Assembly (NCBI RefSeq): GCF_025362455.1
Contig: NZ_JANYGJ010000012.1
Span: 1 to 15,582 of the forward strand
Length of the DNA: 15,582 bases
Direction of reading: 5' to 3'
Origin: Deinococcus sp.
Lineage (GTDB): Bacteria > Deinococcota > Deinococci > Deinococcales > Deinococcaceae
Position 1 is the first letter of the stretch. Each line of letters starts with the position of its first letter. The position numbers and the translations under genes were made by a program. The notes beneath the pieces are model-generated. The model had not been told where the DNA came from. It searched no databases and saw only the letters and a program-made list of their open reading frames with translations. This document shows positions 8,623 through 13,877 of this stretch, one piece after another.

Positions 8623-8655
8623 GAGATGTATTCAATTTTTCTTCAATCACATCTC
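8623..8655. repeat. inverted repeat in AT-rich island
   Basis: GAGATGT at 8623-8629 is repeated in inverse orientation at 8649-8655, with a 19-nt AT-rich loop that holds TTCAAT twice. It may be an operator or simply chance in an AT-rich block. Confidence 0.3.
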
Positions 8656-8818
8656 CAAACGAACAACACGTACAACCGAGATACAAACACACATGGTTTA
8701 CTCTATGCCTGAGCCTACGCTAAAGCCGAGTGGAACAACACCGCATGGGTGCTAAGGCACGTGATCATCTTTTTTTATATATTCCTCACCTGGCAACGTC
8801 AGGACAGAGGGTTCTTTC

Positions 8819-9115
8819 CTAGCACTCTGATCGGAGTTGTCGCGCCATGTTCGTCTGAAGCGGCAAGAAGCTACCCCCGAGCAGAAAACGGCCCAGCTTG
8901 ATCGAGGTGGCGCCATGCTCGCTGACCCAACGCTGCTCCGGCACCGTCAGGCGGTAAGCGCTACTCAGCAGGTAGGTCGGCTTCTTCTCCCCTGCCGGGT
9001 GCAGAGCATAGAGGATAGTCGCCCGGCGCTCCCCGTCCAGCGAGGCCAGGGCCAGACCCGCCTTACGGGCCGCCGCTTCGGTGGGGTACAGGCGTAGAGG
9101 GGTAAGGGTGGGCAT
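8819..9115 (-). CDS. small conserved-looking protein of unknown function
   Basis: A 98-residue soluble protein without membrane segments. It opens with MPTLTPLRLYPTEAAARKAG, is rich in Ala and Leu, and contains no motif I can name. It diverges from repA with 85 bp between the two start codons. There is no ribosome-binding site; instead TATCCT lies exactly 6 nt before the ATG, which suggests a leaderless transcript. Its codon use fits the replicon. Its position opposite repA hints at a plasmid-maintenance role, but that is only by association. Confidence 0.65.
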   Translation of the reverse strand: MPTLTPLRLYPTEAAARKAGLALASLDGERRATILYALHPAGEKKPTYLLSSAYRLTVPEQRWVSEHGATSIKLGRFLLGGSFLPLQTNMARQLRSEC

Positions 9116-9121
9116 GGCCCG

Positions 9122-9127
9122 AGGATA
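9122..9127 (-). promoter_or_regulatory. candidate leaderless -10 box (TATCCT)
   Basis: Reads TATCCT on the minus strand, with 6 nt to the ATG of the 98-residue gene. Transcription would begin at or beside the start codon. No clear -35 box. Confidence 0.45.
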
Positions 9128-9188
9128 CCGGGTCAGACAGGAACACTCCCAGACTCCGGGATTCGCCAGGCGCCCCTCAACAGACCGC

Positions 9189-9194
9189 TAAACT
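9189..9194 (+). promoter_or_regulatory. candidate leaderless repA -10 box (TAAACT)
   Basis: TAAACT fits TANNNT and ends 6 nt before the repA ATG; no Shine-Dalgarno sequence is present. No iteron lies near it, so RepA autorepression through the iterons is not evident from sequence. Confidence 0.5.
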
Positions 9195-9200
9195 GACGGC

Positions 9201-10562
9201 ATGGCACACCGGGACGAGCTGGCCAAGCCGACGGATCACCAGTACACCGAGTTCAACGTCACGCATCTGGGGTTGATTCCAATCCAGAATCGCCTACCTG
9301 ACTCTGTGCGCCTGGGCTGGGTCTCCGAGGTGGGTGACCGCAAAAACGGTGCGGGCATCCGCTCGATGACCGCCCACGAGGACGGCGTGCCGCACGGCAC
9401 CGCCAGCGACCTGTTCGCCGGGATCGTGACCGGCAGTGTGGCGGCCCGCGAGGGCGGTGAGCAGGTCATCGAGGTCACGGCGGCGGACCTGGCCCGGCTC
9501 AGTCACATGGCGCTGCGAACCGAAAACTACCAAAGCATCCGCCGCAACCTCAACCAGTTGCGCCACACCAACTTCAATATCTGGAACAAGTGGCGCACCC
9601 CGCTGCACAGTGTGGCCGAGGAGCGCTCATTCTCGCTGATTGACGAGGTGGAGACTCGCACCACCGAGCACGCCTTTAACGCCGATCAGGTGGTGACCAC
9701 CTACCGCATCCGGCTCAACCCCAATATCGTGCAGTCGATCGACGGCGCACTGACCCTGATGACCAACCGCCAGGTGCTCGCCCAGCTCGCCAGCCCGGCG
9801 TCCAGGGGGCTCTACCGACTGCTCGAGGCCTGGCGGCGCGACCCGGCTGATTTCACCCAGACCTCGCCTCGCCTCACCATCTCAGCGCGCGACCTAGTCG
9901 AGGCCTGCCGGTTGCTGGGTGCACGGCATGAACCGGCGACCCTGCTCAGACCGCTGTTTCACGCTTCAGGACCATTCGCGCAGCTCAAAGACGCCGGGTA
10001 TCTACTGGATGTCAGTACCGCAGGCCGGGGCTGGGACACCACCATCGGCGTGAGTTTCGCGCAGTCCAACACCGCAGTGAATACCACCGGATTGCGCCTG
10101 CTGCGCGAGGCGGGCGTGACCGGAAAAAATGCCACCAGTCTGGCCTCGCTCCACACCACCGAGGAGATCGAGTGTGCGCTGTGGACCGTTGACCAGAAGG
10201 TGAAGGTTGGGGGCATCCGCAACCCCCCCGGTCTGGTCATCTCGGTGCTTAAAGACAGCGACTTCCCGGCGCATCTGGAGCAGTTTCGCCGTCGTCCGAA
10301 ACGGGTGGTGGCGCCGCGCCCACTCCAGCGCCAGGCCGCGCCTCCACCGGAACCTGAAGTGCCGCGCAGCGAGACCGAGCTGATGCGCTCGGCGAGCAAC
10401 GCCCTGATGAGCTTGAGTGCCATCAAACGCATCACGCTGGAGCAGCGAACTGCTCTGCAAGTGGACCTCGATACCGGGAAGGTCAGTCCCCGGCAAATTT
10501 GCCAGCTCGTGACCATGACCGCCGACATGGTCAACAGCACCATCGCCGCCTGGAAAGACTGA
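9201..10562 (+). CDS. repA: plasmid replication initiator protein A (RepA family)
   Basis: The 453-residue product resembles the replication initiator protein A family found on plasmids of Deinococcus-Thermus and other bacteria. These proteins bind iterons at the origin and help to open it and load the replication machinery. Recognisable parts are the N-terminal HLGLIPIQNRLP region (about 22-33) and the central ALTLMTNRQVLAQLASPASRGLYRLLEA-like winged-helix stretch (about 183-210). A proline- and arginine-rich linker lies near 357-378, followed by a helical C-terminal domain. The recognition is from memory of the family, not a profile search. An iteron copy begins 17 bp after the stop, and eight more follow about 350-600 bp downstream, so gene and origin are adjacent. 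The start is supported by the TANNNT box 6 nt upstream. Confidence 0.85.
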   Translation: MAHRDELAKPTDHQYTEFNVTHLGLIPIQNRLPDSVRLGWVSEVGDRKNGAGIRSMTAHEDGVPHGTASDLFAGIVTGSVAAREGGEQVIEVTAADLARLSHMALRTENYQSIRRNLNQLRHTNFNIWNKWRTPLHSVAEERSFSLIDEVETRTTEHAFNADQVVTTYRIRLNPNIVQSIDGALTLMTNRQVLAQLASPASRGLYRLLEAWRRDPADFTQTSPRLTISARDLVEACRLLGARHEPATLLRPLFHASGPFAQLKDAGYLLDVSTAGRGWDTTIGVSFAQSNTAVNTTGLRLLREAGVTGKNATSLASLHTTEEIECALWTVDQKVKVGGIRNPPGLVISVLKDSDFPAHLEQFRRRPKRVVAPRPLQRQAAPPPEPEVPRSETELMRSASNALMSLSAIKRITLEQRTALQVDLDTGKVSPRQICQLVTMTADMVNSTIAAWKD

Positions 10563-10578
10563 CATCGGGGCGGTTTCC

Positions 10579-10599
10579 CGTCGCGGTTTTGATGCGGTT
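10579..10599 (+). repeat. iteron 1 (isolated copy next to repA)
   Basis: An exact copy of the 21-bp unit ending TCGCGGTTTTGATGCGGTT, 320 bp before the main array and in the same orientation. An extra half-site GCGGTT lies at 10570-10575. It is close enough to the repA stop to affect the end of repA transcription or to hold RepA near its gene. Confidence 0.9.
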
Positions 10600-10682
10600 C
10601 AGACCCAGGGAATACCAGGGCGAATGACCGGCATTTCCTCAACGCCTTGAGTGGTGCACCGTGACCGGGAGCTTTGAGCAAA

Positions 10683-10702
10683 GGCTCGCCTTCACGCGAG
10701 CC
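10683..10702 (+). terminator. probable repA terminator
   Basis: A perfect 7-bp stem (GGCTCGC at 10683-10689 and GCGAGCC at 10696-10702) with a 6-nt loop is followed by GGTTTCTT. The T-rich tail is weak, but its position 120 bp after repA and before the iterons fits an intrinsic terminator. Confidence 0.45.
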
Positions 10703-10918
10703 GGTTTCTTGTGCCTGTGAGCCGGGATGATGAGGCGGTGACGCGGCCCTTGATCACCTGGCGCGGAGCGAGCAAATAAGAAGGGTGACTCAACGAACCG
10801 CCGCGCTATTGGACGCTGTTCTGAGTGAAACAGAACTGGAGGCCCGAGCGCCTGGTCAAGGGCCCGCTCAGGCCGCTTCACCCCGATACTCACCCGACAC
10901 CCCTCACTCCACGAGTCC

Positions 10919-11169
10919 CGTCGCGGTTTTGATGCGGTTCCCTGAATTGCCGTCGCGGTTTTGATGCGGTTGCCGTCGCGGTTTTGATGCGGTTCCAGAT
11001 GGCCACCGTCGCGGTTTTGATGCGATTTTTTTCTGTGGACAGAAGCTGTACTCAATATTCTGTTTCCATTCGTCGCGGTTTTGATGCGGTTGCCGTCGCG
11101 GTTTTGATGCGGTTGATCCAGTCACCGTCGCGGTTTTGATGCGGTTGCCGTCGCGGTTTTGATGCGGTT
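10919..11169 (+). repeat. iteron array, eight copies of a 21-bp repeat
   Basis: Copies start at 10919, 10951, 10974, 11007, 11071, 11094, 11126 and 11149, all in the same orientation. Seven are identical; the copy at 11007-11027 ends GCGATT instead of GCGGTT. Distances between starts are 32, 23, 33, 64, 23, 32 and 23 bp, close to whole numbers of helical turns. Each unit contains GCGGTT twice, 11 bp apart, so RepA probably contacts one face of the helix. This is the RepA-binding part of the replication origin. Confidence 0.93.
11031..11044. promoter_or_regulatory. inverted repeat in the iteron gap, DnaA-box-like
   Basis: TTCTGT and ACAGAA flank a central GG in the only wide gap of the array, between iterons 5 and 6. 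The included TGTGGACAG matches 7 of 9 bases of the inverse DnaA box TGTGGATAA. TTCTGT occurs once more at 11058. This could be a host DnaA or IHF-type site, but the match is imperfect. Confidence 0.3.
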
Positions 11170-11218
11170 GGTGAATTTACGCTGTCCCAGACGGTATTGA
11201 GAAATCTTCTTTGGTGCA

Positions 11219-11256
11219 TTGCATTTTTTAATCTTTAAAGATCTTTAAAAACAGAT
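11219..11256. other. AT-rich block with palindrome, likely DNA unwinding element
   Basis: Starting about 50 bp after the last iteron, this AT-rich stretch contains the perfect 16-bp palindrome TTTAAAGATCTTTAAA (11234-11249). The same stretch can be read as two tandem 10-mers, ATCTTTAAAG and ATCTTTAAAA. Placement and composition are as expected for the unwinding element of an iteron origin. Confidence 0.6.
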
Positions 11257-11570
11257 TTGCCAAACACCAACGCGCGAGGCCCACCGCCTGACGAGCAGAA
11301 CAAAGACAGGTTCACGGGAGGGCAGTCGTGGTGAGGTAACCGGGTGCCGGGCAAGCACGATGAAGACGTCTGGAGCCTCAAGGGCTTCTCTTTGGGCCTG
11401 AGAAGGTCAGGAAGGCAGGTAAAAGATAGAAGCCGTCGAGCAGTCTACATAACTCACAGAAGGCCCCTTGCTGACCCTCCTGTGAGGAAACCAGCCGGAT
11501 GAGCATTGGTGCGGTGGTCAGGTCCAGCAGGCGTCTTGAGGGACCGGTTCAGCAGCCCGTGCGACCACCC

Positions 11571-11601
11571 TTGATTTCTCTACCTATTAAACCGATATAC
11601 T
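11571..11601 (+). promoter_or_regulatory. promoter of the 11607 gene (TTGATT/TATACT)
   Basis: A -35-like TTGATT (11571-11576) and a near-consensus -10 TATACT (11596-11601) are separated by 19 bp. The -10 box ends 5 nt before the ATG at 11607, predicting a leaderless transcript and deciding the start choice. Confidence 0.55.
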
Positions 11602-11606
11602 ACGTT

Positions 11607-12011
11607 ATGACTCCGATATTCGAGGTGAAGAAACTGTCAGAAACGCTCCCACAGATTCTGACCAGGCAGCGCAGCCGGTACGTCGAGTTGCTCATCCAGG
11701 GGGTGCGGGACGGGGTGATCGAGGCGGTGCCGCTGGAGCAGACGGTCAATGTGGGCAAACGGCTGCGGCCCGACCATCTGATCTTGAACACCGAGCGCTA
11801 TCAGACCTGGCACCGCAAGACCACGCAACTGCTGCATGTGGCGGTTCAGGGTGTCAAGGAGGCGGACATCACGGACGAGGAGACGTTCAGAACGTTGTCC
11901 ACTTATTACCGGCACAGTTTGACGCCCCGAAAGATGATGAAGAAGTTGAGACCAGAGAAGGCGGTTACACCGGCAGGAAAAGGGGCGCCAATAGGGTCAG
12001 CACAGCGGTGA
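11607..12011 (+). CDS. small protein of unknown function
   Basis: A 134-residue, basic, mostly helical-looking protein without membrane segments. It opens MTPIFEVKKLSETLPQIL and ends in a Lys/Arg/Pro-rich tail (about 106-134). I do not recognise it. I used the ATG at 11607, because a promoter -10 box lies 5 nt upstream. The frame could start 36 codons earlier at 11499, where GAGGA precedes the ATG, but that extension would span the promoter and lacks protein-like composition. It lies between the origin and the candidate oriT, so a replication, partition or mobilization role is possible by position only. Confidence 0.6.
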   Translation: MTPIFEVKKLSETLPQILTRQRSRYVELLIQGVRDGVIEAVPLEQTVNVGKRLRPDHLILNTERYQTWHRKTTQLLHVAVQGVKEADITDEETFRTLSTYYRHSLTPRKMMKKLRPEKAVTPAGKGAPIGSAQR

Positions 12012-12314
12012 GCAGGCCCGGTGAGGTGGGGCAGTGGTGGGCACTGGGAAAGGGGCCGCTGCGAGGTCGCCTGAGCAAAGGGCAGGATAAGCCGCACCGC
12101 AGGTGGCAGCTTTTACCGCGCTGGGCGCAAGAAAAACCTGATGCAGAGAATGACACCTGATGCCGGTCATCTGCCGCGCACTCACTGCCTGGTTTGGTCG
12201 CCCATGATCCCGAACTTAGGAGGTCTGCACCCCGCCGCTCAGCTCACCCATTCTTCCAGTCCGGGCGTAGGCACCTCCGGCCTGCACACCACTCACCCTA
12301 GGAGCTGAGACCTC
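12012..12314. other. intergenic region, candidate oriT
   Basis: This 303-base gap before the mobilization genes holds no gene. On the minus strand it carries TATCCTGCCC (12089 down to 12080), which matches the nic core of RP4/VirD2-type origins of transfer (YATCCTG with cleavage before Y). The predicted cleavage is between 12083 and 12082. Nearby are a 9-bp direct repeat ACCTGATGC (12136-12144 and 12155-12163, 19-bp period) and a CAGTG/CACTG inverted repeat (12032-12046). Cleavage there would send the replication region first and the mobilization genes last. Confidence 0.5.
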
Positions 12315-12764
12315 ATGTCAGCACGCAAGGACAGTACCGTTCGGTTAACCATCCGGGTCAGTCAGGCCGACGCTGAACTGATCACCGCCAGAGCCCAGAC
12401 CCTGAAGATGCCGCTCTCGGATTACGGGGCCTCGCTCCTGCTGATTGGCCTCGCGAAAGGTCAGGCGCAGGCGAGTGAACATCTGGTGCTGCCCCTGGTG
12501 CAGACGGTCGTGCGCGGAGAGCTGCAACGCTTTCTGGAAGTGCTGCGTGAAGAGTCGGTTCGCACCTACGCCGAGGCCGGGACCGCGCGGCGAATGTTGC
12601 AGGTCCTGATGGCGCAGGGCGGGCAGGACCGCGACAGCATTCTGGCCATCGAGGGTGCCAACTGGAACGCCACGCTGGAAGAACTCAAGCGGGACCAAAA
12701 GGGGATTCGCCGGTGGCTGCGTGAAGGAGGCCAGTTGGCGGCTACTTCTGCGGGGCACTCCTGA
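12315..12764 (+). CDS. MobC-like relaxosome accessory protein
   Basis: The 149-residue protein begins with a pattern typical of ribbon-helix-helix/MobC-like proteins: a beta-strand VRLTIRVS (about 9-16) followed by two helices (ADAELITARAQTLKM, then LSDYGASLLLIG). The rest is helical. Such proteins bind oriT and help the relaxase to open it. AGGAG lies 10 nt upstream of the ATG. Its stop overlaps the relaxase start by 1 nt (TGATG), which supports joint expression. A similar fold is used by antitoxins, but no toxin gene is beside it. Its place directly after the nic-like site favours the mobilization role. Confidence 0.65.
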   Translation: MSARKDSTVRLTIRVSQADAELITARAQTLKMPLSDYGASLLLIGLAKGQAQASEHLVLPLVQTVVRGELQRFLEVLREESVRTYAEAGTARRMLQVLMAQGGQDRDSILAIEGANWNATLEELKRDQKGIRRWLREGGQLAATSAGHS

Positions 12765-13369
12765 TGCCGGGCTCCGTCGTCAAAGCCCGTTTCAGCGGCG
12801 CGTCCACCGGGGGGATGCGCGGCAGCCTGGAGTACTTCGCTCACCGCCCGGATTTGGAGCAGGCGCGCGCCGACCGGGAGGTGGTCACGGCCTACGGGCG
12901 CTACCACCTCGACCAAGGCGGCGACCAGGCTTGGGAAGCCCTGAACCAGGAGTTGAGGCCCGGAGATCACCGCTACCTGTACTCGGTCATTCTGAGTCCT
13001 GGTGAACCAGATTTCTCGGTGCATCAAACCGAGACCTGGGCCCGGCAACTGCTCGAAGACAACAACTTTAACCGCTACGCCCTGGTGGTGCATGCCGGGG
13101 CAGGGCGCCATACCGAGCAGCCCCACGCGCATGTGCTGATCACGGTGGACCAACGCCTGACCGTGCCTCAACTCCAGCAACTGAGACACAGGGGCGACGT
13201 TGAGAAAGCCCGGATGCTGGAGCCCTCACCGTTGCAGCGGCACACCACGGTTGAGCAGGGTGTTCAGGCGACGCTCAAGGCGCACGGTCACGCTGCTGAA
13301 CAGGCGGCAGGCGGCGGCGCAGAGAGCACTCAGAGCAGGCGGCACGTTGATCTTCAGCTTGGGCGATAA
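12764..13369 (+). CDS. short MOBP-like relaxase
   Basis: The 201-residue protein has a Tyr at position 24 (GSLEYFAHR), where relaxases carry the nicking tyrosine. A strand HRYLYSVILSPG (69-80) follows, then the metal-binding triad HTEQPHAH (116-123), a version of HxDxxHxH with Glu for Asp. It would nick oriT and stay bound to the 5' end of the transferred strand. Relaxases are usually longer, so this is close to the minimal catalytic domain. The last ~30 residues have poor codon bias, and the +1 frame there has higher third-position GC, so a 3' frameshift that removed a C-terminal part is possible. It starts on the 1-nt overlap with the MobC-like gene and is followed 24 bp later by a membrane protein. 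Confidence 0.7.
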   Translation: MPGSVVKARFSGASTGGMRGSLEYFAHRPDLEQARADREVVTAYGRYHLDQGGDQAWEALNQELRPGDHRYLYSVILSPGEPDFSVHQTETWARQLLEDNNFNRYALVVHAGAGRHTEQPHAHVLITVDQRLTVPQLQQLRHRGDVEKARMLEPSPLQRHTTVEQGVQATLKAHGHAAEQAAGGGAESTQSRRHVDLQLGR

Positions 13370-13392
13370 GGCCCGGTCAAGAGGTGACTTCT

Positions 13393-13809
13393 ATGCGGCT
13401 TCAAACCATGTATGTGGATATGCGCCCGGTGCTGACCAAGTGGGTTGGACTGCTGCTCCTGGCGCTGAGTTTGACGGCGCTTTTTCTCAGCGCCATGCCG
13501 GATATCAGCCGGGCGCTCCTCGCCTTCCAGACGGCGTTTCGGGAGGCTCAGGGCGAAGTCTCACCCTGGATCTTCTGGAAGAGTTGCGTTCAGGCCGAGC
13601 CCTGCTGGCGAGGGCTGCTGTTTGCGTGGTCGGCTCCACGCCTGGAGCAAGCCCTGTACCTCGCGGGCATTTTGTTCGGAGCGGGGTGCAGCGGCTTCGG
13701 GATGTGGTGGCGCCCGGAGGTCGTCAGCCTGCGTGATCTGCGCCTCAACGCCAACCGCATCGAGCGCTCGAAACACGTTTCGCCCGTTCCGCCTCGGCGG
13801 TTGTTGTAG
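13393..13809 (+). CDS. two-TM membrane protein in the mobilization cluster
   Basis: A 138-residue protein with membrane segments at about 13-34 and 85-106, which enclose a ~50-residue loop. The loop has two Cys residues (Cys65 and Cys71) and several aromatic residues; if exported, they could form a disulfide. The cytoplasmic C-terminal tail is basic. I do not recognise it. The ATG at 13393 is supported by GAGGTGA 5 nt upstream; a GTG three codons earlier is less likely because it lies within that site. Its place between relaxase and coupling protein suggests it helps the coupling protein at the membrane. Confidence 0.65.
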   Translation: MRLQTMYVDMRPVLTKWVGLLLLALSLTALFLSAMPDISRALLAFQTAFREAQGEVSPWIFWKSCVQAEPCWRGLLFAWSAPRLEQALYLAGILFGAGCSGFGMWWRPEVVSLRDLRLNANRIERSKHVSPVPPRRLL

Positions 13810-13877
13810 TCGGAAACCAGCAGATGGTTTCAGCACCTCCGAAGTAGCTGTTCACCCCACTTCAAAGGAGATGTTCA

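Larger units (their letters stand above)
7862..8818. other. junction region, largely without recognisable genes
   Basis: Apart from the uncertain minus-strand frame at 7818-8195, I see no convincing gene in these 957 bases. The first ~700 bases are GC-rich and contain strong hairpins (8436-8478 and 8546-8560). The composition then switches sharply to AT-rich at about 8597-8720 and 8765-8785. It separates the imported envelope cassette from the replication region. Confidence 0.6.
10563..11606. other. origin region (oriV) without protein genes
   Basis: About 1 kb with no convincing coding sequence. It holds, in order, one iteron, a probable terminator, about 200 bases of unassigned GC-rich DNA with a 6-bp hairpin (GTTCTG at 10818, CAGAAC at 10831), eight iterons, an AT-rich block with a palindrome, and the promoter of the next gene. 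Reading frames through it repeat the same peptide because they translate iterons. Confidence 0.75.

Noticed and set aside
8626..8712. 28-codon frame in the AT-rich island
   Set aside because: No ribosome-binding site or leaderless -10 spacing, and low complexity; chance frame in AT-rich DNA.
8745..8785. Possible intrinsic terminator (GTGC/GCAC stem, then T7)
   Set aside because: Only a 4-bp stem, 9 or more nt before the T-run, and no plus-strand gene upstream that needs it.
10639..11125. Minus-strand frames encoding repeated HQNRDG-type peptides
   Set aside because: The repeats are translations of the DNA iterons; there is no start signal and the non-repeat parts are not protein-like.
10919..11169. 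Possible CRISPR array
   Set aside because: Repeats are 21 bp with gaps of only 2-43 bp of irregular size, lie next to repA, and no cas gene is present; iterons explain them fully.
11499..11606. Upstream start for the 11607 gene
   Set aside because: The extension covers a good promoter (TTGATT/TATACT) and lacks protein-like composition, though a GAGGA precedes the 11499 ATG.
13200..13736. 178-codon frame across relaxase end and membrane gene
   Set aside because: It overlaps two better supported genes in another frame; only its first part is of interest as a possible relaxase frameshift.
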